The notes under the pieces: model-generated
Seen by the model: the letters and a program-made list of their open reading frames with translations, nothing else
The model's database searches: none
Told to the model about the DNA's origin: nothing
Assembly: GCA_963854835.1 (NCBI GenBank)
Contig: OY978526.1
Location: 88,092,846-88,156,845, forward strand
Length of the DNA stretch: 64,000 bases
Source: Megamerina dolium
Lineage: Eukaryota; Arthropoda; Insecta; Diptera; Megamerinidae
Reading direction: 5' to 3'
Position numbers and translations under genes: made by a program
Part shown: one piece after another, positions 22,850-34,000 of the stretch
How positions within the stretch are numbered: position 1 is the stretch's first letter
Layout of the letters: every line of letters starts with the position of its first letter

Positions 22850-23705
22850 AAGAAATTTTAATTTTCAATAGTTAGATAGACATATGCAACGAAAAACATT
22901 GAATTTGTAATGAATGCATGGTACATACATGTGTTTATGTATGGTGTGCTGGTTAGTTTTTAAATTTTACCATATACACCTATAGTTCGAGGTAAACAAA
23001 AACGTATATAAAATCTAAAAAAAAAAAAACAACGCTCTATTGTTTTGACAATTTTGTATTTTGTAAAAATGTAGGGCGCGTTCATTGGTGTGGTTAAAAA
23101 AGTCAATTACCCCTGGAGACGGGTATGAAAAAACCCTTTGAAATTTTCATTTCATTTTTTATACATTTATTTTAAATCGTAAAAAATTATAATATGCAGA
23201 AAAATTAAAATATATGAAATTATCTATCTAACGGATGTAGAACGAACCAAATCGTACAGTAGAACCCGAGATATTGTGATTTAAGTAACATCGAAATTGA
23301 CAAAACTTTGTCATTTTTCAGAACTTTGACCTAACGGTATTCCGTAAAAAAATTTTTCCAAGAGAAATCCTGATACATATATAACCTTATTTTATGTAAA
23401 GAATAAAAAAAAAAAATTATCGGCCGATTTAAAAAAGTCAAATTTTTTTGCCAAATCCTTGCGATTTAAAATGTCAAAAAATATAAATTATAGTTGTAAA
23501 CAGATTCACTGCGGCTACAACATTGCAACACAAGTTGTGATGATGATTGCAACCGGAACGAACTGAACGCGTGGACGACAACATTAAAATACATTTTCCG
23601 AAAATAAAAAACAAAAACTTTCATTAAACGTTTCACAAAAAAAATATCTTTGGTATTGCGAGCGAAAAAAAAAAACAACAAAACAAGCTAAATGGAATTA
23701 TCTTT
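22850..23705. other. AT-rich DNA, no recognised gene
   Basis: Nothing coding is seen. Several A/T homopolymers occur near 23018 and 23405. Confidence 0.4.
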
Positions 23706-24350
23706 TCTTCTTCTTCTTACCATAACAACCGATGATCGATTTAGGTCGAATATATAAGGCGCCAGTCTTCTCTGTTCTTCGCTTGCTGGCGCCAATTGGA
23801 TATTCCAAGCTCCCCCAGGTTACCCAACACTTGGTAATTCCAACGAAGGTTTGGTCTTCCTCTTCCTACCCTCTCCTCTGGAGCGTCTTCTTCCATTCGA
23901 TCGACATGACCCAGCTCCCGCAGCCGCTGGATTTTGATTCGCCTGATTATGTCAATATACAGATCATACGGATCATCGTTGTACCTAATTCGATACTCGC
24001 CATCAACGCAAATAGGTCCAAAGATCCTGGGCAGAACTTTTCTCTCGAAAAATCCAAACATCCTTTCATCCGTGGTGGAAATTGTCCAAGCTTCTGCGCC
24101 ATATGTTAGGACAGGAATAATGAGGGACTTGTTGAATGTGATTTTTGATCTTCGAGAGAGGGCTCGACTACTGAATTGCTTACTCAGCCCAAAGTATCAC
24201 CTGTTAGCAACAGTTATCCTACGCATGATCTCCAGACTGACGTCATTACAGTTGTAGATGCTGGTTCCAGGATAGACGAAATCCTTCACCACCTCGAAGG
24301 TGTAATTGTCAACAGTACTTTGTCTTGCACTCGTTCACCGTAAGACCGTA
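23706..24350 (-). mobile_element. LINE reverse-transcriptase C-terminus with (GAA)n tail
   Basis: Minus-strand frames read through a connection domain typical of insect endonuclease/reverse transcriptase elements: VLTYGAEAWTISTTDERM, FERKVLPRIFGPICVDGEYR, IQRLRELGHVDRMEEDAPEE and GISNWRQQAKNREDW. It ends at YST plus stop near 23741. A short 3' UTR (CGATCATCGGTTG) leads into AAGAAGAAGAA at 23706-23720. RTE-type elements are known for such tandem-repeat tails. Other copies in the window are at 51988, 57225 and 60200. Confidence 0.8.
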
Positions 24351-24477
24351 CGAAAGCCATGCTTAAAAGGTGTTAAAAGTGATGTAAAATGATAAAAGCG
24401 AACTTAACAGAGAAATGGTAAATTTCGTGTATAAAATGCCTTCGCACCATATAGGAATCGTCGTCCCTACGTGTGTG

Positions 24478-24600
24478 GTGTATCCACTAAAAAACTCCCT
24501 CCTGCTCTCCTGGATTCTTCACCTGCCTGCGGGACTACTATTGCATTACTTCGGGTCAGGAGAACCAAGATGGCGTCCTGAAAAGCACTCAAATTCTGTT
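24478..24600 (-). mobile_element. LINE 3' UTR fragment, same family as the 18.4-kb LINE
   Basis: The stretch CACTAAAAAACTCCCTCCT and the later CATTACTTCGGGTCAGG align with 18485-18560 of the R1-like LINE 3' UTR (CACTAAAAAACTTCCCCCT and TATTACTTCGGGGTAGG), including the paired arms of its hairpin in degraded form. No coding sequence or tail was identified. Confidence 0.45.
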
Positions 24601-24609
24601 ACTTAAACA

Positions 24610-26702
24610 GGGTCGCCATTCTATATTATAATATTTGTATCATAAAATACGTAGAATGGCATACCATATTTAAAAAAAAAAAGAAATGCTATCAAGAGAG
24701 CAGGAGAATATTTAATTACAACGATGATAATTGACATATTGTCATTAATTGTTTAATCACATTTAATCAATTAAATTTGATTTTAAATTAATTAATTAAC
24801 TTATAAAGTTGTTGTTATATGGACTATTAATTTAGCATATATATTATATATACGACTATATATATATATGTATATTTATTCCTATAATCTTATTATGCAT
24901 AAACAAGAAGAATAATAACATCAAAATACCACCCTCAAACTCAAAATACTACATGGTATGGTTATTAAAAAAACATATATATATTTTCAAGTGTAAAATA
25001 TGAAAGTAATTAAAATGCAAAAGTATGAAATAACGAAGTTATAACTTTAAAGTTAAACACATGTTTACGTACTGATGGTAGTTTATGCTGCAATTTTGCT
25101 TTTGTTTTTTTTTTTAAAGCAGCTCTGCTAATACTTGTTTATATATTGTTGGCGCTACTGCTGATTGGTGTTACTAACAATTAACATTTTTAATATGCTG
25201 CATACAAGTGTTCATCAGTATAAGTGTGTTATGTATGTATTAACCTTGTTGTGCACGATGCATGATGCATACTTATTTCTCGTTGTTGTCCAACAAACGC
25301 CACCCACCTCATCTAACTTCATCAAGTTAACTACATCTGTAGGTACTATGTACATGCATAGTGTATGTATGTATATATTTGATTACATATGTTAGGTATG
25401 CAATAGCAATAACATCCTATTGATGGAAGCGATGCATATGTGTCATTTTGGTGAGATGTGCTCATCTAAGTAACAACAAATAACAACACTAACTAACAAC
25501 AACAGCAACAATAGCAACCTGTTTGTTATATTTGAAAGTAATTATTTTTGATAATTATTTACAAATGTCATGTATAATAAATGTATATTTAAATATTGGG
25601 TATCTTCATATAAAATGTACATACTTATATATTTGTAAATATAAAGTGCATTAAATAGCAAAATGTTATAACTATAAAATTGTTAATTTTGAGTTTTATA
25701 TTCAATGAATTTAGATTTTTCTATTACTTACAAATCGATTACACATTGAACAAACTTCTAGCAAATACTTCAACCTTCAATACTTCAAGGAAGCTACTTC
25801 TGTGCTTCCTTTCTCATTTGTAGCAAGTTAGTTGATGGAAAGTCGATGCAAAATTATTTTGAAAGACACAGAATAAGTGTAGGAAATTTAGTCCTGATTT
25901 ACATGGAACTTATTTTCAAACAAAAATATATTAACATTCTATCTATGACTTTCTGTCAGAAAATAGGAGTGTTCTCGTACTTCAAGTTATCAAAAGTTAT
26001 TACAAACTATCACAGTTTTTGCGGTCTCGTATTCCAAAAACTTGCAAAGTAGGAGAAATTGAGAGAACAAAATGACATTTCAGTTTAAGGGGAATTTGCA
26101 AATTTTTACTGGATAAATTTGTACTTGTAGAAAGTTGCAAGTTGGAAAAACAGCTGATCGCAAACAAACGAAACAAATAAGCAAACGAACAATTGCAATT
26201 TACTTAGTGGAATATCAGCTGTTCGTGAAACTTGCAGGTTTTTGCTGGTTTTACGTTCTTGTTCTTTTTCGTATATCTTTTGCCCTTTGTGAGCGAATGG
26301 TGTCAATTTCTGAGAAATTTCTTTGCTGGATCATTTTTACTGGAAAAGTTTGAAAACGGACCTAATATGTTAAGCAATCTGTTCATTTTTAACAATGATT
26401 TCAAAAAGAAAAAATCAATCAGTATCAGAGTAAGCTTTTTTGGATAGCTGGATAGTGTTTAATCTCATTTTAAGGTTCAAAGTAAACAATTTTTTTTGTG
26501 GTCCATTTGTGGTTCCATCTGTGTTAATTTTCTGTCTGAGAATGTTTACATACTAATTAACATAAAGTAACATTTTGCGTATAGTAATGAATTATCGCTC
26601 TTTCTTATAAGATTTCTTTAACTTTGGCAAGCAAAAATTCTTTTTTAACCTACTACAAAGACCCATACCGCGTTAATTCGATTTAAAACCATAAAAAAAG
26701 AA
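24610..26702. other. AT-rich DNA, no recognised gene
   Basis: TA-rich tracts lie near 24840-24880 and ATTAATTAA runs near 24760-24800. No gene or transposon is identified. Confidence 0.4.
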
Positions 26703-26913
26703 ATATGTGGCACTTAAAGCCCCAAAGGGCTTTTTAGCCGAGCTTATCTTCCATTACTGTTAAATTTTGGGCAGTATTAGAAGAGACCTACTTATTTTAG
26801 CCGGTTTCGAACGGCAGAACATTTTGCCACATCAATTTTTCTGAACTTTGTCACAGAGTTCTTATAGAAGCTTTACCATGGCAAATTGTTACTGCTGAAA
26901 GAATTGCCATTAC
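26703..26913 (-). mobile_element. tRNA-derived SINE, head missing, hairpin-type tail
   Basis: The minus strand reads the SINE body from GAATTGGC-like sequence near 26910. It passes GGCAAAATGTTCTGCCGTTC and ends AAGCCCTTTGGGGCTTTAAG, GTGCCACATATTTC. The tRNA head is absent and no duplication is clear. Confidence 0.8.
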
Positions 26914-26929
26914 AATTACCTGTTAATAG

Positions 26930-27350
26930 TTTAGTGTAGAGTTTGATCTCTTTTCTGCTGAGGTTCAAGATAGCATCTACCTTAATGTGTTCAGGGTCAA
27001 TGAATATTTTCGACTGCCGCATGCCTGTTTGGGCTCTTTAGTAATCGGTTAGACTATGTTTTTCCTCTTCACATATAAAGTTATTCGTGAAGCTACTGTT
27101 TACCTCGCAGAAGGGTTCTGGGCCTATGAAAGGAGTGTCTGCGTCCTTTTTGGCCAGTGAATCTGCTATTTCATTGCCTGCAGGCCCCTCGCGTCCCGGT
27201 ACCCAAATTAGAGTCACAGAGTTCCTCTTTGCTAAGGCATTGAGAAGTTCGAAGCATTCCCAGACCAACTTAGATTGGAACGAGAAATTCATTAGTGATT
27301 TTAGAGCTACCTGACTGTCTGAAAGAGGTGTGAATTTAGTTTCTATAGAA
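26930..27350 (-). mobile_element. LINE RNase H fragment
   Basis: The minus-strand motifs are LSDSQVALKSL (near 27320), VTLIWVPGREGPAGNEIADS and LAKKDADTPFIGPEPFCEV. This is the second half of an RNase H domain with the catalytic WVPGxxG context (His replaced by Arg). It adjoins the SINE fragment at 26703-26913 with no clear boundary. Confidence 0.75.
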
Positions 27351-27359
27351 CATAATTTT

Positions 27360-28970
27360 GTATAGAGTCATACTAGTTTTATTTTTCTACTTGTGCAAAG
27401 AGAACCGCTTACGACTATTATTGAAATTGGAAGCGTTTTAAAATTCCCTACTATAAGTATTATATCATAAGTCGACACCAAAAGGCTGAACTTTTGTTTT
27501 ATCGCCTTTTACGAGCTTACATTACATAATGTATGGATACCTACTTATAAATGTGAGAAGAATTGGTAACCAATAGGTGAGCTTGATATTTGTGGCCTCA
27601 TATACAATAATCGCTAGCCATTTAGCTATATAAAGTAACTAAGTTTTTTGAAAAGTACCTATTCTTGATTTATATCATTTTATTATAGAGTGTTATGATA
27701 CATAACCTGCACAAATGCTAACATTAATTTGCATATGATGATTAAAGTTGTTTAATTTGTTTTGTTGTTTTAATATACACACACACATACTACATTTAAT
27801 GCATTTTTATCTCGAGCTCAATTGAATTTTAATGCAAATGTTGTAATTTATTTTTAATTTTTTATTTTTTACATTTATATGTGTATAACTTGTGTGTTTG
27901 TGTGTGTGTGTGTGTCATATGTATTGGGGAGTGACAAAACAACAAAAACAACTATGAGAACATCGCATTAAAATAATTTGCGATTTAATATTATTTTGAA
28001 GATGTCATTGCTTGTCATAGAAAATTTACATATACAAATAATTGATTTGAAAATCAAAAGCATCTTTTGCTTACAAACTACTAAACATTGGTAAAATACG
28101 TATAAATCTTTACGTTTATTTTATTTAATTTTTTTAAAAATATTTTGCTGAAATATGCAAAATTATTTACCATTTGAAATATCACATATCGACTAGTGTA
28201 GTTATTTTTCACATAAAATGGCAATTAACTATAAATTATAAATTATTAATGGATATAAACAATTTTGTTGTTGTTACTTACATTCACACATATATATACG
28301 ATATACTTTCAACATTAAGTAGTAATGTATATTGCAATTATAATAATACGAGTAATAATGTGATTCGAATTTAAATTCGACTCATTATTTTCTATCGACA
28401 ATCATTTTGTTATTACCATTCTGAATGTGATGCGTTTTCTCATGATCTGAATTGAATTTTAACGAATTCAATGTCAATAATGATTTTTTTGTTGAATTAT
28501 GCTTATTTGTAATTTTTATGTGTGAATATTTTTTTTAAAAGTAATAATATTCTTTCAGTCATATTTAATTATACTCGTATTAGGTGCAGATAAATGTTTC
28601 ATGTTGAGGCGGTGTCATTTTTGACACCTCAATTTAATTATATGCGGAACTAATTCGAGTTAATCTTATAACTTTATAGCGCCAGAAAATTTACTGAAAA
28701 ACCTTAAAGGTTAAATATAAATATTTATCAAATACTATAAATTACTTTGCACATTAATTGATTGCAAAAGGTATAACATAATTTTTTAGATATTCTAATC
28801 CCATATTCAAATTAGACCATACCATGCCAGAGAGTAACATTTTGACTATATAATGTTTTCCTTCAATTGCTCGAGAATTTTATTCAACCAAGATATTTCT
28901 ATTCTGTTTATTCACGGGTCTTTTTAATCACTAAAGAGCTATCAATTAATCAAAAGAGAGAGTGACGTAT
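27360..28970. other. AT-rich DNA, no recognised gene
   Basis: A (TG)n run lies at 27893-27916 and a short CA run near 27777. The hairpin at 28606-28631 is listed separately. Confidence 0.4.
28606..28631. repeat. Inverted repeat / hairpin GGTGTCA-TTTT-TGACACC
   Basis: A perfect 7-bp stem with a TTTT loop extends outward on each side through TTGAGG/CCTCAA with a two-base bulge. It is isolated in AT-rich DNA. It is not followed by a feature that would explain it. Confidence 0.6.
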
Positions 28971-28974
28971 GACG

Positions 28975-30300
28975 TTGGAGCAAGGACAAAATCCTTGTTC
29001 ATCAAGTAGACCACGAGAAACCAGACTGAAGTCTGTTAGAGGATATGAGTCCTACGGCTGATACCTCTTCTGAAGGCCAACCACAAGTGTTACAGACATT
29101 GCAACCATATGAGGTCTTTTGTATCCAAGCTCGCGTACGATACTTGAATCTCTTCTACCTTTTGAATAAAAGATAGAATAGATTTTGTCGAATTTTTGAT
29201 GATTGAAGCTGCTGTTGGGAAACTCAGCTAAATTTGTTTGAGGCCAAGGCTGGGCATTCGCAAAAGATGTGTATCGACATTTCATCCTCCTTCAGACAGA
29301 GTCTGCACTTTGTGTAAGTGGATAATCTCATTTTGTGGAGATGATACTTTTATCAGTTATATCCAGAGAGATAGCCGGTTACTAAGCGTAGATTTGTTCT
29401 GCTAAGACTAATTCTGTCAAAAGCTGTGTCAAAGCTGTGTGTGAGGGTTTTCGCTTGGCGTAGACCTGTCGAATTTGCCCATTGTATTTGGTATTTGTCA
29501 TGGTAATGTTTTACTATCGTGGAGCCATAGCTCAGTGGTTAGTGTGTTGGCCTTCTGATCTATAAGTCGTGTGTTCAATCTCCGGCAGAAGCATAAAAAA
29601 TTTAATATGGAAAAATGTTTCTTTCGAACGGTACCCACCTGTCGGCAAGCAATTGGCAATTCTTCCGGCAGTAACAATTGCCATGAAAAAGTTTCTCAAA
29701 GAACTCTGTGACAAAGCTCAGAAAAAGTGGTGCCACAAGGGTTCTGCCGTTCGGAACCGGCTAAAATAAGTAGGTCCCTTCTAATACTGTCCAAAATTGA
29801 ACACACACAACAGTAATGGATGAGAAGCTCTGCCAAAGAACCCTTCGGGGTTTTAAGTGCCACATATTTTTTTAAATGTTTTTCTATCATAGATTTGGCC
29901 GATGCAACAGCTTATACCTCAGTAAGATTCTGGGCCTGCCAGTGGAGAACATTAGCAAGCTCTCACTAGTTCGTCCGCCACTTCATTGCCCTCAATTCTG
30001 TTGTGCCCCGGTACCCAATATAGTGTGACTGTATTTTGCATAGCAAGTTTTTGTAGGATAAAGAAGCATTCGGTGATTAGTTTGGAAGCGAACTCCCATG
30101 AGGAGAAAGATTTGATGGCAACTTGGCTATCTGAGTAGTCTGGAAGTATAAGTCACCCTTGGTAGTAGAGCCAGATTGCCAAGGGAAGCCTAGCTTTAAA
30201 CAGAGTTCGCATATTAAGACCATGTACCCCCACGGCCATGCATCTATCGGCATATGCTGTTTGCTTTGGGTAATTTTTTTAGAGAGCTTGCATCTCTACT
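28975..30300 (-). mobile_element. LINE ORF2 C-terminus split by a SINE
   Basis: The minus strand reads NTVTLYWVPGHNRIEGNEVADE (RNase H) near 30035-29960. It is interrupted at 29890 by the SINE at 29521-29874 and resumes at 29504 with ISLSRTNLRLVTGYLSGYN and the knuckle CRLCLKEDEMSIHIFCECPAL near 29305-29240. A 3' UTR with the stem AAGGA/TCCTT near 28983-28997 follows. Stops and frameshifts are frequent. The order RNase H then C-x2-C-H-C knuckle matches the fragment at 16965-18060. Confidence 0.75.
29521..29874 (+). mobile_element. Full-length tRNA-derived SINE inserted in a LINE
   Basis: The head GGAGCCATAGCTCAGTGG has an intact A box, and a damaged B region reads TGTTCAATCTCC. The full body follows, with ACCCACCTGTCGGCAAGCAA, GGGTTCTGCCGTTCGGAACC and AGTAGGTCCCTTCTAAT. 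It ends with GAACCCTTCGGGGTTTTAAG and GTGCCACATA plus T-rich tail. The 16-bp target-site duplications are AATGTTTTACTATCGT (29505-29520) and AATGTTTTTCTATCAT (29875-29890), with two differences. Confidence 0.92.
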
Positions 30301-30339
30301 CCCGACTACCATTTGCCAGCACACTGAATGAACCGAGCG

Positions 30340-30511
30340 TGAATTTTGATAATAAAATTCAATAATTTGCAAGCGTTGTTCGTTTGTATGTTACATCATG
30401 CTTAAATTATAAACCAAACTGAACATGTTTGACAGTAACATGTTATACGAAAACAGCTGAGCTGCCAAAAACAGTGTTGCCAAAAAGAAAGTTGCTAAAT
30501 AAATCACCTTG
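30340..30511 (-). mobile_element. Tc1/mariner-like element, transposase 5' end
   Basis: The outer end CAAGGTGATTTATTTAGCAAC (reversed) abuts TA at 30512-30513 and matches the terminal repeats at 16245-16528. Inward, the minus strand carries TGCCAAAAAGAAAGTTGC homology. Near 30380 it opens a frame EQRLQIIEFYYQNSRSV, which resembles the first helix of a Tc1-type DNA-binding domain. The rest of the transposase is missing. Confidence 0.6.
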
Positions 30512-30813
30512 TACTTATTGTAAAGCTTGTGCTTGGCACTCACATGCTAAATAACAAACTTTGTTGCACATGAATTTGCCACAATATTTAGTAAAGTAAT
30601 TCAGTTGTTCAAAAAAAAAAAAGAGATTGGAAACAAGATACATGTTGTATGTTATGTTGTATGATTAAGTTGATTACTATTTTTAAAAAAATGTCCCTAC
30701 ATACAACATGTATGAAACCATGTGACATTAATCATAGTGGAAAATAGTTTCAAGAAATGCATTTACGCTTAAGTAATGACAATGAAAATTAATGCTCTAA
30801 TAAAGATGCTGCG

Positions 30814-30851
30814 AGAAGAAGAAGAAGAAGAGGAAGAAGAAGAAGAAGAGA
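30814..30851. repeat. (GAA)n microsatellite
   Basis: A GAAGAAGAA run interrupted by one AGG. Confidence 0.9.
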
Positions 30852-31001
30852 ATGCAGAAAATGAAATGAAATGGATGTAGTGTGAAAAGTAAAAGCATGA
30901 AACATATACTTGTCGTAATGCTTGTGCTACTTAAATCCATACTTTCAAATCATCTTGCCAACAATCACAACATACGAGTACGATAGTACGTTCTTCAGTC
31001 A

Positions 31002-34000
31002 ATGTTTAATCTTCATTTAATAATGTTGTCAATTACAATTATAAATGTGACATTAATAAGTGCCACCACCATGCTACCATTGTTGATTATTTACCAGCAC
31101 ATATTTGATGTAAAGGCGACAATAATAGTTGGTGATTTCATTAGAGTGCATCGATTAGAAAATTGTACAATGGTCCAATTGGAGCGAGAAAAAGATTCAA
31201 TACTTAATCCACTGAGAAGATCTTATACAGACCGACATAATGTCGACTATGAGAAGCGTTATAGATTACGTTATAGGCCAGCGGCTGCAAAGCCACGACT
31301 ATTTTGGCATAAATTTCCACATAAACAACAAGAAGAACCCGCTGCTGAAACTACTAGCACAGTTACCACATCCACTATGACCACCGATGTACCGGAAACA
31401 ACAACACTGGCATCTATGATAACCACCGAAGATACGAGTATGATGATGTCTAGTACGACAACTACCACAGTAGCTCCATACACCATGATGCCGCCTATAA
31501 TAGTGAAGCCTTCAAATCGCCCCTTCACAACGGTCACTACCATTATGAAACCGTCAATATTTCTAAAGCCATCAGTGGGTGGAAAATTGAGTAGTTTCTT
31601 TGCATCATTCGGTTCACCATTGGAAGCCAATATCATACAACGTAATAAGAATGTATTAAGAAATAAGAGCAAAGGTTTTCTCAGTCTATTCGAAGTGATT
31701 AAAATTGAGAATAATGCCTGTCATGTGGCAATGAGTGATGTACGTACAATGGAAGGTATTTGCTATCATGAATTCGAATGTAAAAATCTTGGTGGCATTT
31801 CAACGGAACGCTGTGGTGACGGTTTAGGCGTTTGTTGCATATGTATGTATGTCGAAGTTATTGTTGTTGTTGATTTCTATGTGCATGAGTGTTGTTGTAA
31901 TTGAAATCATCAGTCTTAACAGGTTGTGGTGATACGACAAATCAAGCGATTGCATATTTTGAGAGTCCTAATTATCCAAATGCTGTACGGGAAATGATTA
32001 TTTGTGTACTCGTAGTGCAATTGCGTAAGAATGTGCAACAATTGCGTTTGGATTTTTTAATGTTTGAGGTTAGTTTCTAGATAAATCGATTTAATTTTGG
32101 TTTTGTTTTAATATCGTGTAGTTTCTTCTAGTTAAATCGTCCTACAGATGGTGATTGTATTGATGATCAATTTATTATATCAGGTCAAAATTTAAATTTC
32201 TTTGTACCAGTTTTATGTGGCATCAATACTGGACAACATAGTAAGTAAAAAGAAGTTGTGTGTTTTGTTTTTTTCTGAAACCTAATGTTTCTATATATGT
32301 AGTTTATGTACATGTGGGTGAATCCTTTGAGAATAAAATCTATTTATCATTTTTTGCAAAAGTACCAACCGGTGGACGATCATTTAATATAAAAATAACA
32401 CAGGTATACGTTATTTGCATTAAATAATGCTTTATATTTTTAATGTTAATGTTTTCAAATAGTTAGAAAATGATCTAGCACCTGATGGTTGCTTACAATA
32501 TTACAAAGAACCCGAGGGTATTGTAAAATCCTTTAATTATGACATTGATGGCACCATTGTTGAGAATCGCGAAGCAACATATTTGGTAAGTTTGTAATAT
32601 GTATCATATGTCAACATTGTTATTATATTATTTTCTATTATTTAGAATAATTTAAATTATGCCATCTGTATGAGACGTGCCAAGGAGACTTGTTCGATTA
32701 CATATACCATCGATCAAGGTGGAAGTGATCAATTGGATTTTCAAATCGCCAACAAAGACGATGGTTTGTATTATAAGTTATTACTTTTTTCTATTACTTT
32801 TTTTATGCCTTTTCTTTTTTTGTGCTACTTGTCCGATTTTTATAATAAAATTTCAGTTCCGATTAGAGTAATACAAATAATTAAAATACTCACCATTGAA
32901 AAATTCAGTGTGGTGAATAGAATAACCTAAATAACATTGAAAAAAATTATAAGCTAAAGTGCCTTAGGAGGAATCTGGCAGACACAGGCAACCAGATAGA
33001 TGGAAAGGTAAACCAAAATATTTAAATCCACTCAGGAAGTGTAGTTGAGTAAAAATATATAGATATTTCTTTATATCTTGCAACTCCTGCTGCTTGTGTT
33101 TTGGGTACTGGGTACACAAATGCAACTTGACGACTAAAATGATGGTTATCGAATAGCCTATTTGGGTGTCACGGTAGCAATGCGTACGTGCCCCACTGCA
33201 ACCTTAAAATTCTGACTATACTCACTCCTCCACACCTCACGGCAAACAGTGTGGCACTATGGCTGTCCAATCTATCTAACCTTAAAGAAGGCAATCTCAC
33301 AGGACATACAAAGATCCGTTTGGGGCTCTGCATGTCTTGTGGTCTTCGACAAGATGGATATAAAGCTAGTCTTCTCCAAGCACTTTGAAGTGGTCATCAA
33401 CGACCGTTCGGTTTGGAGGAGTAGCGATATGGTCCCAAAAGGGTCATCTTCATGCCTTAGAAGTATGTGAGAGAGAACGCATTCGTAGGCGCACCCGTGG
33501 TACCAAAATATGTATCCTATCGGACAGCCAGGCAGCTCTAAAGTCCCTGGAAAAATTCTCGTTTCAATTCACAGTAGAATGGCCTCAAGCGGGTTCCGAA
33601 TTCCATTTTCTTGGCTGGATTATGGTCGTCTATTCGATCGCCATGACCGAGGGAACACAGTGCTGACCTACTGTTTAATCGTACCTGAAGTAAAAATGCA
33701 TTTCTATTTTCGTTAATATTAACAAATTAATTTATGAAAATTACATATATAAATGAGGTGTATGCAAGTATCCATGTATGGGTGCATAACCTCAGCTTTA
33801 CCAAGTTAAGAAAAAGTAAGCAAAACGACATGGAGTTCATAGTTGCAGCTCATTCGATACTCACCACTAACTTAAACAGGTTCAATGATTTTGCATAGGA
33901 CCTGTCTCTCAAAAAACTCCAGGCAACCTCTCGTTGGAGGTGAAAAGTGTCCAGACATTATAAGAGGCTTGAATAGTGTGGTTTTCGTTTTTCGAACGAA

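Noticed and set aside
30995..31000. TCAGTC initiator for the CUB gene
   Set aside because: It would leave a 5' UTR of only a few bases and no DPE is visible. Probably chance.
31923..31923. Exon 2 of the CUB gene starting here
   Set aside because: In frame, but the upstream acceptor gives a better match to the VCC-x-F...CG pattern. Kept only as a possible alternative.
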